A DNA stretch of 60,913 bases, from NCBI GenBank assembly GCA_016124255.1, contig WGOB01000009.1:1-60913 (forward strand), given 5' to 3'. The notes below the pieces were generated by a model. That model was given only the letters and a program-made list of their open reading frames with translations, made no database searches and was not told where the DNA came from. This stretch comes from Alphaproteobacteria bacterium. GTDB lineage: Bacteria > Pseudomonadota > Alphaproteobacteria > Caulobacterales > Aquidulcibacteraceae. Positions 23,452 through 33,354 of this stretch are shown here, in pieces. A program made the position numbers and the translations under genes. The first letter of the stretch is position 1; every line of letters begins with the position of its first letter.

Positions 23452-23835
23452 ATGAGCGAAATTTATTTGGGCGTCGTGGTGTTCGGCGCCGTGATGCTGG
23501 CGGCCGCGGCGATGGGCTGGAGCCAATGGCTCGATCATCGCCGGCGGATGAAGGCATTGGACGTGATCAAGGCGGCGCTGGAGCGCGGGGCTGAGCCGCC
23601 TGCGCTGGTCTATGCCGAACTGACGCGGGGGCGTGCAGCCAAGCCGCCATGGTCGGAGGTGATCGTGTTCACCGCGCTGGCGGTGAGCTTCTGGGTCGCC
23701 TATTGGCGCATCGGCGGCGACGACGCCGTCCGTTTCATGGTGGTCGCCACCGCGTTCACAGTCACCGCCATCGGCTGTCTCGTCGTTGCGCTGATGGGCG
23801 CGCGCGGGACCCGTCCGACCGATGACCCCTCATGA
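23452..23835 (+). CDS. three-helix membrane protein next to ECF sigma factor
   Basis: This 127-residue protein has one N-terminal hydrophobic helix (YLGVVVFGAVMLAAAAMGW), a basic amphipathic stretch with ALDVIKAALERGAEPP, then two more helices (VIVFTALAVSFWVAYW and FMVVATAFTVTAIGCLVVAL). GGAGG precedes the ATG. It overlaps the sigma gene start by 14 bp, so translation is coupled. The layout is like DUF6249-type proteins that accompany ECF sigma factors; a regulatory role is inference. Confidence 0.7.
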   Translation: MSEIYLGVVVFGAVMLAAAAMGWSQWLDHRRRMKALDVIKAALERGAEPPALVYAELTRGRAAKPPWSEVIVFTALAVSFWVAYWRIGGDDAVRFMVVATAFTVTAIGCLVVALMGARGTRPTDDPS

Positions 23836-24361
23836 CGAGGCGCGCCTGCTGGGCGAGGCGCGGCGGGGCGGCACGCGCGCCTTCGCCTTCCTGGTGGAGG
23901 CGCATCAGCAGTCGGTCCGCGGCTTCCTGCGCCGCCTTGTGGGGAACCACGCGGACGCTGACGACCTGGCGCAGGAGGCTTTCGTGACGGCATGGCGCCG
24001 GCTTCGTCGCTTCGAGGGGCGGGCGCGCTTCGGCGTCTGGGTGTGCGGGATCGGGTATCGCCTGGCCCGCGACCAGCGCCGCGCCCGGGGACGCGCCATG
24101 GCGCGCGATGCAGCGTGGCTCGACGCACACGGACCTGCTGAAGCCGAGCATGCGGGGGAAGCGCTCAGCGACGCGCGGACGCTTCTGGCCATGCTGCCGG
24201 AGGATCAGCGCGCGGCCGTTGCGCTATGCCTGGGGTGCGGCTTTTCCCATGCGGACGCCGCCGAGGCGCTCGGGATGCCGCTGGGGACGGTGAAATCCCA
24301 TGTTCAGCGGGGCCGGGCGAGACTGCAGGCCTTGGTCGGAGAGGTCGATGCAGACGCTTGA
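23822..24361 (+). CDS. ECF-type RNA polymerase sigma factor
   Basis: This 179-residue sigma-70 family factor has region 2 (LVEAHQQSVRGFLRRLVGN, then ADDLAQEAFVTAWRRL) and region 4 (MLPEDQRAAVALCLGCGFSH, then GMPLGTVKSHVQRGRARL), with no region 3. It lies between two membrane-protein genes, overlapping both (14 bp on each side). The downstream 94-residue protein may be its anti-sigma partner. Target promoters cannot be assigned. Confidence 0.88.
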   Translation: MTPHDEARLLGEARRGGTRAFAFLVEAHQQSVRGFLRRLVGNHADADDLAQEAFVTAWRRLRRFEGRARFGVWVCGIGYRLARDQRRARGRAMARDAAWLDAHGPAEAEHAGEALSDARTLLAMLPEDQRAAVALCLGCGFSHADAAEALGMPLGTVKSHVQRGRARLQALVGEVDADA

Positions 24362-24632
24362 CGAAATCCTGGCCGCTGGGGATCCGCCGGCTCGTGATCC
24401 TGAGTTTACGCTGCGGGTGTTGGATGCGGCGGCGCGGGAGGAGGCGCGGCGAAGCTTGCGCCGGCGCCTTGCGCGGCTGGCGTTGTGGGCGGGCGCGGGG
24501 GTCTGTCTCGTCCCCGCCGCGGCTGCGGCGGCGCAGGGCGCGGCGGGAGACATCCTGATCGTGGCGGCGGGCGCGCTGGCGGCGGGGGTCGGCTTCGCCC
24601 GGCTGATGCGACGCTCCCTACGCCTTCCTTGA
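24348..24632 (+). CDS. small membrane protein, possible anti-sigma partner
   Basis: This 94-residue protein starts inside the sigma gene end (14-bp overlap). It has a short acidic N-terminus (TLDEILAAGDPPARDPEF), an Arg-rich stretch, and two hydrophobic helices. The position matches that of membrane anti-sigma factors, but no zinc anti-sigma motif is present. Call based on context. Confidence 0.6.
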   Translation: MQTLDEILAAGDPPARDPEFTLRVLDAAAREEARRSLRRRLARLALWAGAGVCLVPAAAAAAQGAAGDILIVAAGALAAGVGFARLMRRSLRLP

Positions 24633-24734
24633 AGGCCCGCCGCCGCATCCAAGTTCATCGCTCCGCGCATCTTGAATTATGACAAGAACAGGGCCCGTCC
24701 CGAGAAGGCGGACCCAGGCGATGGAGAACGAACA

Positions 24735-25136
24735 ATGGATGGTCCGGAAATCCTGATTCCGCTGGGCTTTTTTATCTTTTTGGGGGTCGTGATCGTGACG
24801 CCCGTGTGGCTGCGCGAGCGAACCAAGCAATCGGCGCACAGGCTGCTCTCCGAGGCGATCGCCCGCGGCGAAAAGGTTGATCCTGAGTTGATCTCGCGGC
24901 TGAGCGATCCCCCGCGCAGACGCCAGGACCGGTCCCGCGAAACGCTGGGCAGCGCGCTGATCCTGATCGCGCTCTCGGCCGCCTTCATCGGCATGGGTTT
25001 CGTCGACAGCGGCGGGTTCGGTCTCGATTGGCAGATCTATCCAGCCTCGATCCTGGGCGCGCTGGGGCTCGCGTTTCTGATCCTGGCGATCGTCGATTAT
25101 CGCTCCAAGCGCAACGAACCGCCGCGGGCCGAGTGA
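24735..25136 (+). CDS. membrane protein (DUF6249-like)
   Basis: This 133-residue protein has an N-terminal helix (ILIPLGFFIFLGVVIVTPVW), an amphipathic region with LLSEAIARGEKVDPELISRL, and two C-terminal helices. The layout repeats that of the protein at 23452-23835, including the position just before an ECF sigma gene. The two may be ancient duplicates. Confidence 0.65.
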   Translation: MDGPEILIPLGFFIFLGVVIVTPVWLRERTKQSAHRLLSEAIARGEKVDPELISRLSDPPRRRQDRSRETLGSALILIALSAAFIGMGFVDSGGFGLDWQIYPASILGALGLAFLILAIVDYRSKRNEPPRAE

Positions 25137-25145
25137 GCCGGGCGC

Positions 25146-25706
25146 GTGCGGCGGGGACTGCCCAATCCTGGATCGGCGCCGGAGGCCGCCCTGATCCTCG
25201 CCGCCCAGGCGCGGGATCAGGTTGCGTTCGCAGAGCTGGTGCGCCGTCGCCAGGGGTGGTTGCGCTCGCTGCTGCGGCGGATGTGCCGCAACGACGCGGA
25301 GGCTGACGATCTGGCTCAGGAGGCGTTCATACGGGCCTGGGATAGACTGGGCGATCTGGAGACGCCGGCGGCGTTTCCCGGCTGGTTCCGGCGGGTCGCG
25401 GTGACGACCTTCCTGATGGCCAGGCGTCGGCAGAAGGCCAATCTGGACTCGATCGATGACGAGACCGTGCAGATCGCTTCCGAGGACTCGCTCCCCGATT
25501 CCATCGCCGGGGCGCGGATCGATCTGCAACGGGCGCTGCAGCGGCTCAGCGACGGAGAACGCCTCTGCGTCACGCTCAATCACGGGGAGGGCATGAGCCA
25601 TGCCGAGATCGTTGACCTCACGGGCATGGCGCTTGGAACCGTCAAATCCCATTGCCAGCGCGGAACTGAGAAGCTGCGCAGAATGTTGACGCCGGAGAAG
25701 GCGTGA
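25146..25706 (+). CDS. ECF-type RNA polymerase sigma factor
   Basis: This 186-residue sigma factor has region 2 (AELVRRRQGWLRSLLRRM, ADDLAQEAFIRAWDRL) and region 4 (LSDGERLCVTLNHGEGMSH, LTGMALGTVKSHCQRGTEKL). It starts at GTG 25146, 9 bp after the membrane protein stop. It is a paralogue of the factor at 23822-24361, and the whole set of membrane protein, sigma factor and small membrane protein is repeated in tandem. Confidence 0.87.
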   Translation: MRRGLPNPGSAPEAALILAAQARDQVAFAELVRRRQGWLRSLLRRMCRNDAEADDLAQEAFIRAWDRLGDLETPAAFPGWFRRVAVTTFLMARRRQKANLDSIDDETVQIASEDSLPDSIAGARIDLQRALQRLSDGERLCVTLNHGEGMSHAEIVDLTGMALGTVKSHCQRGTEKLRRMLTPEKA

Positions 25707-25735
25707 TGTGCTATCATTGGAATGAGAGAAATCCG

Positions 25736-26101
25736 ATGCCGGAACACGATCCTGACCTGAAGCGCGCCTTTGCGCTGGTCGATGATCCTGTCGATGACGG
25801 GTTCACCGTCGCCGTCTCGACGCGGGTGGCGCGCAAGGAGCGCGTGCGCAGCGCTGGGCGGTGGGCGCAGTTCGGGGCGATCATGGTCGCCGGCGCGGCG
25901 GTCGCTTACGGCGTCGTCGGCGCGGCGCAATCGCTGGGCCCCACGCTGATGGGCGAAGTCGGACTTGGCCTGGCGCAGGCGCACGGGGCGCTGGCTGGCG
26001 GCTCGCTCTCGGCCGGGCTCGGCGCCGCCGTCATTCCCCTGTTCATCGCCGTTGCGGCCGGCGTCGGCGGCCTGGCTGTGGCCCGCGCCACGGTCGACTG
26101 A
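25736..26101 (+). CDS. small membrane protein, possible anti-sigma partner
   Basis: This 121-residue protein has an N-terminal hydrophilic part (PEHDPDLKRAFALVDDPVDDG) and two hydrophobic helices. I start at the ATG 25736; in-frame GTG 25703 and ATG 25706 overlap the sigma stop and would add up to 11 residues. It is the second-module counterpart of the 94-residue protein at 24348. Confidence 0.6.
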   Translation: MPEHDPDLKRAFALVDDPVDDGFTVAVSTRVARKERVRSAGRWAQFGAIMVAGAAVAYGVVGAAQSLGPTLMGEVGLGLAQAHGALAGGSLSAGLGAAVIPLFIAVAAGVGGLAVARATVD

Positions 26102-26205
26102 CACATCCCCGCGAAATCCGGCGCGGCGCGGAGAAGCTTCGCTGCGCGCTCGCGCAGATGGCAGGCTTCCTGGCGTCCGGGATCGCCATGCGCTAAGGCC
26201 GGCGG

Positions 26206-27054
26206 ATGTCACGCCACACCGCTATCAGACGCATCACCGCGCCGGACATCCGGGCGCGCAAGGGCGGCGAGCCCGTCGTCTGCCTCACCGCCTACACCGC
26301 CCCGATGGCGGGGCTGCTCGACGCGCATTGCGATCTGTTGCTGGTGGGCGATTCCCTCGGACAAGTGATTCATGGCCTCCTCAACACGGTGGGCGTGACG
26401 CTGGAGATGATGATCCTGCACGGACAGGCCGTGATGCGCGCGGCGGAGAAAGCGCTGGTCGTGGTCGACATGCCGTTCGGGTCCTACGAGGCCGGCCCCG
26501 AGGTCGCGTTCGCCAACGCCTCCCGGATCATGAAGGAGACGCTCTGCCAGGCGGTGAAGGTGGAGAGCGGACCGGCGGTGGCCGGGACTGTGCGCTACCT
26601 GGTGGACCGGGGCATCCCGGTGATGGGCCATGTCGGGCTCAGGCCCCAGGCGGTGAATGTCGACGGCGGGTTCAAGGCAAAGGGACGGTCGGACGGGGAG
26701 CGGGCCCGGGTGCTGGAGGAGGCGCGGGCCACGGACGAGGCCGGGGCCTTCGCCATCGTGGTGGAGGGGGTCGCTGAAACCCTGGCCGAGGAGATCACCG
26801 CCGCCGTGCGCGCGCCCACCATCGGGATCGGGGCGTCCGCGGCCTGCGACGGCCAGATCCTGGTGACCGACGACATGCTCGGGCTGTTCGACTGGACCCC
26901 CAAGTTCGTGCGCCGCTACGCCGATGCGCGGGCCCTGGTGGGGGAGGCGGTCGCCGCCTACGCCGCCGATGTGCGCGCCCGCCGTTTTCCCGCCGCAGCC
27001 GAGACCTATGCCCTCAAGCCGGCGCGCGTTGCGGCGGGCGAGGAGCCCCGCTAA
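26206..27054 (+). CDS. panB: 3-methyl-2-oxobutanoate hydroxymethyltransferase
   Basis: PanB makes ketopantoate from 2-oxoisovalerate and methylene-tetrahydrofolate, the first committed pantothenate step. The 282-residue TIM barrel shows [15 protein letters not shown], the Mg-binding LLVGDSLG (Asp near 47), [10 protein letters not shown] and GHVGLRPQ. Length and motifs are standard. The rest of pantothenate synthesis is not in the window. It is followed by a GC-rich imperfect hairpin (about 27068-27108) and the yfgM-bamB-der series. Confidence 0.95.
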   Translation: MSRHTAIRRITAPDIRARKGGEPVVCLTAYTAPMAGLLDAHCDLLLVGDSLGQVIHGLLNTVGVTLEMMILHGQAVMRAAEKALVVVDMPFGSYEAGPEVAFANASRIMKETLCQAVKVESGPAVAGTVRYLVDRGIPVMGHVGLRPQAVNVDGGFKAKGRSDGERARVLEEARATDEAGAFAIVVEGVAETLAEEITAAVRAPTIGIGASAACDGQILVTDDMLGLFDWTPKFVRRYADARALVGEAVAAYAADVRARRFPAAAETYALKPARVAAGEEPR

Positions 27055-27129
27055 CTAGCGTGCGCCGCCGCGGGGGCCGCGGCCAAGCCGAGCGGCCCCG
27101 CGGGCCAAAGACTCAAGTGGGATGCGCGC

Positions 27130-27864
27130 GTGACCGACGTTTTCGAAGAAGTTGAAGAGGAGGTCCGGCGCGACCGGTATCAGCGATTGTGGAGCCGCTG
27201 GGGCGTCTGGATCATGGGCGCGGCGGCGATCATCGTCCTAGGCGTCGCCGGCTGGCGGCTCTACGTCTGGAACGCGGACCGGCAGGCGACGCAGGTCTCC
27301 ACCGATTTCATCGCCGCGCAAAAGGCGCTGAACGACGGCGACCTTGAGGGCGCCGCCAAGACGTTCGCAGCGCTCTCCCAGAACGGTCCGACCGCGTACC
27401 GCGAACTCGCGCAATTGGAGGCCGCCGCGATCAAGCTTGAAGAGGGCGAGCTTGAAGAGGCGCTGGCGGGGTTCGATGCGGTGGCGGCGTCCGCGCGCAA
27501 CGACATCGTGCGCGACAGCGCGCGGCTGCGCGCGGCGTACATTTTTGCAGACACGGGCGATTTCGCGGGCCTGCAGCAGCGGCTGCAGCCGCTGATCGAC
27601 GCGGAGGGGCCGTTCGCGTATCTCGCGCGGGAGCTTCTCGCGGTGGAGGCCTGGAAGGAAGGCCGCTTTGATCTGGCGCGGGAGACGGCGCAGCCGATCT
27701 CGCTGGCGTTCGACGTGCCGGAATCGCTGCGTCAGCGGATTCAGATTCTGCTCGCGGTGCTCGGCCCTGGTCAGAGCGACGCGGCCCCGCAAGCAGACGC
27801 CGGCGATGACGCCCCCTCGGAATCGGGCGAGACGCAAGCGCGTCCGCAGGGAGATCAAGAATGA
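27130..27864 (+). CDS. YfgM-like membrane-anchored TPR protein
   Basis: This 244-residue protein has an N-terminal anchor (GVWIMGAAAIIVLGVAGWRLYVW at about residues 26-48) after a charged cytoplasmic start, then TPR-like helices and an acidic Pro/Ala tail. The YfgM family (DUF2133) works with periplasmic chaperones near the Sec translocon. It starts at GTG 27130 and overlaps bamB by ATGA. The yfgM-bamB-der order is widely conserved. Confidence 0.85.
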   Translation: MTDVFEEVEEEVRRDRYQRLWSRWGVWIMGAAAIIVLGVAGWRLYVWNADRQATQVSTDFIAAQKALNDGDLEGAAKTFAALSQNGPTAYRELAQLEAAAIKLEEGELEEALAGFDAVAASARNDIVRDSARLRAAYIFADTGDFAGLQQRLQPLIDAEGPFAYLARELLAVEAWKEGRFDLARETAQPISLAFDVPESLRQRIQILLAVLGPGQSDAAPQADAGDDAPSESGETQARPQGDQE

Positions 27865-29216
27865 AGCACATCCGTCCCCTGGCCGCGCTTGCAGCGGCCG
27901 CGGCGCTCTCCGCATGCGGCACGGTCGGCCGCGCCGCCGACGCGATCTGGCCGTTTAACAGCAACAGCTCGGGCGAGCGCGTGCCGGAGGAAGGGCGGAT
28001 CTCGATCCTGTCGTCGGAACAGGCGCTCGCCGTCGATCCGCAATTGGCGACGCGCGCGATCGTGGTGCCGGCGCCGTCGCCGTCCTCGGAATGGGCGCAG
28101 CCGGGCGGCGTCGCTTCCAATGCGCCGATCAATGTACAAGGGCCAACGTCGCTCACGATCGCGGATCGGCGCGACCTCGGCGCAGGATCAGACAACACCG
28201 TCCGGATCGCGGCGCCGCCGGTGATCGCCAATGGGCGGCTCTATTTCATCGACGCCGATCACGACGTGCACGCGTTCGACATCGAGAGCGGCCGGCGGCA
28301 GTGGACGCATCGCTTGCGTCCTCAAGAGTCGCGCGACCGGCGCGCGCGCGGCGGCGGCGTCGCAACCGACGGAACGCGCGTCTATGTCACCACCGGCTTT
28401 GCATTCCTCGCCGCGCTCGACGCTTCGACGGGAGACGAAATCTGGCGGCGGCGCACCAATGCGCCGTTCCAGTCGGCGCCGACTGTGTCGGGCGGGCGCG
28501 TCTATGCGGTGACAAACGACAGCGAATTGGTGGCGGTGGACGCCGCGACCGGCGATGTGCAATGGAGCCATCAGGCGATCGCGGAGCCGGCGCGGATCAT
28601 GTCGGCGTCGAGCCCGGCGGTCTCGGGCGACACGGTGATCGCGCCGTTCGCATCCGGGGAAGTCGTGGCGCTGCTGGGCGCCAATGGACGCCGTCTCTGG
28701 GGCGACTCGCTTACGCGCGCCGGCGGGCTCAACTCACTCTCGGCGATCAATGACGTCGCCGGGCGGCCGGTGGTGGACGACGGCGTGATGTATGCGGCGA
28801 GCCATTCGGGCGTGCTGGCGGCCATCGACATGCGCTCGGGGCAGCGCATCTGGGCGCGCAATTTCGCATCGACGCAGACGCCGTGGATCGCCGGCGAGGC
28901 GCTCTACGCTGTGACCGTCGACGGCGAACTGGCGGCGCTCGATCGCCAGACCGGCGGCGTCTACTGGCTGCGGCAACTCCGGCGCTTCCGCGACGAGGAC
29001 GACCGCCGCGGGCGCGTGGCGTGGACGGGGCCGGTGATGGTCGCGGGGCGTCTGATTCTGGCGAACTCGCTGGGCGAGGCAGCCGCGGTCAATCCTGTCA
29101 ACGGCGAGATCGTGGAGACGCGCGACGTCGGCGGGGAGATCTTTATTCCCCCGATCGCGGCAAACGGCGCGATCTATCTCGTCAACGACAGCGCGCGGCT
29201 GACGATCCTGCGCTGA
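27861..29216 (+). CDS. bamB: outer membrane protein assembly factor BamB
   Basis: This 451-residue lipoprotein (LSAC lipobox at about residue 19) is a beta-propeller of PQQ-like repeats, seen as ADHDVHAFDIESGRRQW, SELVAVDAATGDVQW and GVLAAIDMRSGQRIW. BamB is part of the BAM complex that inserts beta-barrels such as the TonB receptors. It is coupled to the upstream TPR gene by ATGA and lies 61 bp before der. An extended low-complexity linker follows the lipobox. Confidence 0.93.
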   Translation: MKHIRPLAALAAAAALSACGTVGRAADAIWPFNSNSSGERVPEEGRISILSSEQALAVDPQLATRAIVVPAPSPSSEWAQPGGVASNAPINVQGPTSLTIADRRDLGAGSDNTVRIAAPPVIANGRLYFIDADHDVHAFDIESGRRQWTHRLRPQESRDRRARGGGVATDGTRVYVTTGFAFLAALDASTGDEIWRRRTNAPFQSAPTVSGGRVYAVTNDSELVAVDAATGDVQWSHQAIAEPARIMSASSPAVSGDTVIAPFASGEVVALLGANGRRLWGDSLTRAGGLNSLSAINDVAGRPVVDDGVMYAASHSGVLAAIDMRSGQRIWARNFASTQTPWIAGEALYAVTVDGELAALDRQTGGVYWLRQLRRFRDEDDRRGRVAWTGPVMVAGRLILANSLGEAAAVNPVNGEIVETRDVGGEIFIPPIAANGAIYLVNDSARLTILR

Positions 29217-29277
29217 ACCGGGCGCGCAAGACGCGCGCGCTCTTGCCAACCGCGCGCGCGCCTGACACGTCCGGGCC

Positions 29278-30612
29278 ATGATCAAGCTCGCCATCGTCGG
29301 GCGCCCGAATGTCGGCAAGTCCACGCTGTTCAATCGCCTGGCGGGCAAGCGCCTGGCGCTGGTGGACGATTTACCGGGCGTGACGCGCGACCGGCGCGAA
29401 GGCGCGGGGCGGCTCGGCGATCTTGATCTGATGCTGATCGACACCGCGGGTTTCGAGGACGTAAGCGATGAATCGCTCGAAGCGCGCATGCGCGCGCAAA
29501 CGGAAGCCGCCATCGCCGACGCCGATGTGATCCTCTTCCTGATCGACGCACGGGTGGGCGTCACGCCGATGGACGAACGCTTCGCGGATTTGCTGCGGCG
29601 CTCCGACAAGCCGCTTATCCTCGGCGCGAACAAGGCCGAAGGCCGCGCCAGCGAAGCGGGGGTGCTGGACGCGTTTGCGTTGGGCCTGGGCGAGCCCGTG
29701 CCGATCTCGGCCGAACACGGCGAGGGCATGGGCGATCTCTACGCCGCGATCGTCGCGGCCGCGCCGGGCGCCGCTGATGCGCCGGATGCGGACGACGCCA
29801 AACCGCTCAAGCTCGCGATCATCGGGCGGCCGAACGCGGGCAAGTCGACTTTGGTCAACGCGCTGATTGGCGCGGACCGGATGCTGACGGGTCCCGAGGC
29901 CGGCATCACGCGCGACGCGATCGCGATCGATTGGGAATGGCACGGCAGGCCCGTGCGGCTCGTCGACACCGCGGGCGTGCGGCGCAAGGCGAAGGTGCAG
30001 GGGAAACTTGAAAACCTGTCGGTGGCGGACTCGCTGCGCGCGATCCGTTTCGCCGACATCTGCGTGCTGGTGATGGACGCCGACAACGCGTTCGACAATC
30101 AGGACCTGGCGCTGGGCGATCTGGTGATCCGCGAAGGCCGTGGGCTCGTTCTGTGCATCGCCAAGTGGGACAAGGTCGCGGAGAAGCAGGCGGCGCTGAA
30201 AGCGCTGCGCGAAACGGCGGAGGATCGCCTGCCGCAGGCGCGGGGCGCGCCGCTCGTCACGGTCGCTGCGCTGGCGGGCGTCGGGCTCGATCGGCTGATG
30301 CAGGCGGCGTTCGCCGTCGCGGAGGATTGGAACGCGCGGGTAAAGACGAGCGACCTGAACCGCTGGCTCCAGCATATGATCGAGCGGCATCCGCCGCCGG
30401 CCGTGCAGGGGCGGCGGATCAAGCCGCGCTACATGGCGCAGATCAAGGCGCGCCCGCCCACCTTCGTACTGGTCGCCTCGCGCGCGGCGCAGATGCCGGA
30501 GAGCTACAAGCGCTATCTCGTGAACGGCCTGCGCGAAGCGTTCGGTCTCGGCGCAACGCCCATCCGGCTACACGTGCGCGCGGGAAAAAATCCGTACGCG
30601 GAGGAGCGTTAG
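29278..30612 (+). CDS. der: ribosome-biogenesis GTPase Der (EngA)
   Basis: This 444-residue protein has two tandem GTPase domains, with P-loops GRPNVGKST and [16 protein letters not shown] and DTAGVRR G3 motifs, and NKAEG (G4) in the first and AKWDK in the second domain. A C-terminal KH-like domain follows. Der assists 50S ribosome maturation. Its TAG overlaps the convergent GNAT stop. Confidence 0.96.
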   Translation: MIKLAIVGRPNVGKSTLFNRLAGKRLALVDDLPGVTRDRREGAGRLGDLDLMLIDTAGFEDVSDESLEARMRAQTEAAIADADVILFLIDARVGVTPMDERFADLLRRSDKPLILGANKAEGRASEAGVLDAFALGLGEPVPISAEHGEGMGDLYAAIVAAAPGAADAPDADDAKPLKLAIIGRPNAGKSTLVNALIGADRMLTGPEAGITRDAIAIDWEWHGRPVRLVDTAGVRRKAKVQGKLENLSVADSLRAIRFADICVLVMDADNAFDNQDLALGDLVIREGRGLVLCIAKWDKVAEKQAALKALRETAEDRLPQARGAPLVTVAALAGVGLDRLMQAAFAVAEDWNARVKTSDLNRWLQHMIERHPPPAVQGRRIKPRYMAQIKARPPTFVLVASRAAQMPESYKRYLVNGLREAFGLGATPIRLHVRAGKNPYAEER

Positions 30613-31145
30613 GGCGCGGTGCGGTAGAGCGTTACCGGAGAGCCGCGCAGTTCGATTTGGGCGAAGGGCGTAAAGCCGATCTTTTCCGCGACACGGATCG
30701 AGGGCGCGTTCGCCGGATCGATCATGCACACGAAGGGCGAGGCGGGAAACCGCGCCTGCGCCCAGTCCATTGCGGCGCGCGCGGCTTCGCTGGCGTAGCC
30801 CTTGCCCTGGTGCGCCGGCGAAAGCGCCCAGCCCATTTCGGGGTGGTCGTCAAAGTCCGGCATGAAGCCGCGTTTGAAGTCAGCGAAGCCGATTTCGCCG
30901 ACGAAGGCGCCCGTTTCGCGGTCCTCGATCAGCCAGAAGCCGTAGCCAAGCAGACGCCAGTGGCCGACGTAACGCAGAAGCCGCGACCAGACCTCGTCGC
31001 GCGAGGACGGGCGCCCGCCGATGAACGTTGTGACGGCGGGATCGCTCCAGAGCGCGAAGCAGGCTGCGAAATCGTCGAGAGCGTGTGCGCGCAGACGCAG
31101 GCGCGCGGTGTCGATCGTCGGCGCTTCCAGCAGCGCGCCGCTCAT
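30609..31145 (-). CDS. GNAT-family N-acetyltransferase (RimJ/RimL-like)
   Basis: This 178-residue protein has the GNAT layout: [14 protein letters not shown] start, [20 protein letters not shown] with the acetyl-CoA-binding QGKGYA (about residues 113-118), and the end [13 protein letters not shown]. It is the last gene of the purM-to-GNAT minus-strand series and its ATG overlaps the SDR stop (ATGA). Substrate unknown. Confidence 0.88.
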   Translation of the reverse strand: MSGALLEAPTIDTARLRLRAHALDDFAACFALWSDPAVTTFIGGRPSSRDEVWSRLLRYVGHWRLLGYGFWLIEDRETGAFVGEIGFADFKRGFMPDFDDHPEMGWALSPAHQGKGYASEAARAAMDWAQARFPASPFVCMIDPANAPSIRVAEKIGFTPFAQIELRGSPVTLYRTAP

Positions 31146-31849
31146 GGCGCGGCCTCGTACTCGATCAATTCGCCGTTGCGCCGGCAATCGGGCGAGAGCA
31201 GGGGAACGATCCGCGCGGCGACCTCTTCGGGGGTCTTCAACGACATTGGATCTTCGCCGGGATAGGCCTTCGCCCGCATTGCGGTCCGCGTTGCGCCCGG
31301 GTTGAAGAGGTTGACGCGGATGGGCGTGATCGCGACCTCGGCGGCGTAGCACTTCACCAGCGCTTCAAGGCCCGCTTTGCTCGCGGCGTAGGGGCCCCAA
31401 TAGGCTCGTGGGCGCGCCACGATCCCGGACGAGACGAACACCGCGCGGCCGTCCGGCGCGGCGCGCAGAAGCGGATGCATCGCCCGGATGAGACGGTGGT
31501 TGGACAGCAGATTGACCGCGATCACCTCGTGCATCACGCCCGGCGTCGCCTGATGGGCGGGGGTGAGCGGGCCGAGAACGCCTGCGCAGGCGGCCAGCGC
31601 GTCGAGCCTGCCCCAGCGCTCGTAAATCGTCGCGCCGAGGCGATCGATTCCGTCGCCGTCCTTCAGGTCGAGCGGGACAAGCGTCGCTTCGCCGCCGGCG
31701 GCGCGGATGGCGTCGTCGAGTTCCTCCAGGGCGCGCTGCGCGCGTGCGACGGCGATCACGCGAACGCCCGCAGCCGCGAGCGCGAGCGCAAGCGCGCGGC
31801 CAATCCCCCGGGATGCGCCGGTGACGAGGGCAAGGCGGGCCTCACCCAT
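31142..31849 (-). CDS. short-chain dehydrogenase/reductase
   Basis: This 235-residue classical SDR has the nucleotide motif GASRGIGRALAL, the NAG-like ACAGVLGP and the catalytic YAASK with upstream Ser (VFVSSG). It follows purF by 9 bp and overlaps the GNAT gene. This SDR commonly sits next to purF in alphaproteobacteria; its substrate is not known. Confidence 0.9.
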   Translation of the reverse strand: MGEARLALVTGASRGIGRALALALAAAGVRVIAVARAQRALEELDDAIRAAGGEATLVPLDLKDGDGIDRLGATIYERWGRLDALAACAGVLGPLTPAHQATPGVMHEVIAVNLLSNHRLIRAMHPLLRAAPDGRAVFVSSGIVARPRAYWGPYAASKAGLEALVKCYAAEVAITPIRVNLFNPGATRTAMRAKAYPGEDPMSLKTPEEVAARIVPLLSPDCRRNGELIEYEAAP

Positions 31850-31858
31850 GTGATGCGC

Positions 31859-33349
31859 TCATGAGCTGGAGCTCGAATCCGCGAGCAGCGAGAGCTGAAA
31901 ATCTTTCGCGGCGCGGTCGGCGTGATGGTCGATCAGTTTGGTCGGGTAATCGCCGGTGAAGCAATGATCGGAATATTGCGGACGCAGCGGATCGCGCTCG
32001 CCGGCCTGCATGGCCCAATAGAGCCCCTCCACCGAGAGGAAGCCGAGCGAATCCACGCCAAGCTGCTTCTTCATCTCGAGCTGGGTGAGGTTAGCGGCCA
32101 TCAGGTCTTCGCGCGTGGGCATGTCGATGCCGTAGAAATCAGGGTGCGCGATCGGCGGGCTCGCCGAGCGGAAATGAATCTCGGCGGCGCCGGCTTCGCG
32201 GATCATCTGCACGATCTTGCGCGAGGTGGTGCCGCGGACGATGGAATCGTCGACCAGAACGACGCGCTTGCCGGCGATGACGTCGCGGTTGGCGGAGTGC
32301 TTGAGGCGCACGCCAAGCGCGCGGATCTCCTGCTTGGGCTGGATGAAAGTGCGCCCGACATGGTGATTGCGGATGATGCCGAGTTCGTAGGGCACGCCGC
32401 TTTCGCGCGCGTAGCCGAGCGCTGCGGGCACGCCGGAATCGGGCACCGGGACGATCACGTCGGCGTCGACGCCGGTCTCGCGCGCGAGGCGCTCGCCCAT
32501 GCGCTTGCGGACCTCATAAACGCTCATGCCGTCCACGATCGAATCCGGGCGCGCGAAATAGACGTATTCGAAGATGCAGGGCCGCGCCGCCTGCCGGCCC
32601 CATGGGAAATAGGATTCAATCTCCGCCTTGCCGGTGGGGCCCATGGTGATCACCACCACCTCGCCATTGGCGACAGGGCGCACGAATTCGGCGCCGATGA
32701 TGTCGAGCGCGCAGGTTTCGGAGGCGAGGATATAGGCGTCGCCACGGCGGCCGATCACGAGCGGGCGAATCCCGAGCGGGTCGCGCGCGCCGATGATCTT
32801 CTTCTTGGAAAGACACACGATGGCGTAGGCGCCGTGCGCCTGGGAAAGCGCCTCAACAAAACGATCGACGATCTTGATCTTCCGCGAGCGCGCCGTGAGC
32901 TGGAGGATGCACTCTGAATCCGACGTCGATTGGAAGATGGCGCCGCTCTCAACCAGCTCTTCGCGCAACGCGCGCGAGTTGGTGAAGTTGCCGTTGTGCG
33001 CGATGGCGAAGCCGCCGGAGGAGATGTCGGCGAAGAGCGGCTGGACGTTGCGCAGGATGTTGGCGCCCTGCGTGGCGTAGCGGGTGTGGCCGATGGCGGC
33101 GCGCCCGGGCAGGCGCTGGGTGAGATCGGCGCCGGTGAAGTTGTCGCCGACGAGACCGAGATGGCGTTCGTTATGAAAGCGTTCGCCGTCGAACGTTGCG
33201 ATGCCGCATCCTTCCTGGCCGCGATGCTGCAGGGCGTGCAGCCCGAGCGCGACATAGGTCGAGGCCTCGTCCGCGCCCATGATGGCGAAGACGCCGCATT
33301 CCTCGTGCAGGCGATCTTCGAGGTCCTCGTCGTCTGCCTGCGGGATCAT
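31859..33349 (-). CDS. purF: amidophosphoribosyltransferase
   Basis: PurF makes phosphoribosylamine from PRPP and glutamine, the first step of purine synthesis. The 496-residue protein has an 17-residue propeptide before the N-terminal nucleophile Cys18 (HEECGVFAIMG), the glutaminase half, and a phosphoribosyltransferase half with VVLVDDSIVRGTT. It lies 5 bp after cvpA, which is the usual partner. Confidence 0.96.
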   Translation of the reverse strand: MIPQADDEDLEDRLHEECGVFAIMGADEASTYVALGLHALQHRGQEGCGIATFDGERFHNERHLGLVGDNFTGADLTQRLPGRAAIGHTRYATQGANILRNVQPLFADISSGGFAIAHNGNFTNSRALREELVESGAIFQSTSDSECILQLTARSRKIKIVDRFVEALSQAHGAYAIVCLSKKKIIGARDPLGIRPLVIGRRGDAYILASETCALDIIGAEFVRPVANGEVVVITMGPTGKAEIESYFPWGRQAARPCIFEYVYFARPDSIVDGMSVYEVRKRMGERLARETGVDADVIVPVPDSGVPAALGYARESGVPYELGIIRNHHVGRTFIQPKQEIRALGVRLKHSANRDVIAGKRVVLVDDSIVRGTTSRKIVQMIREAGAAEIHFRSASPPIAHPDFYGIDMPTREDLMAANLTQLEMKKQLGVDSLGFLSVEGLYWAMQAGERDPLRPQYSDHCFTGDYPTKLIDHHADRAAKDFQLSLLADSSSSS

Positions 33350-33354
33350 CCTGG

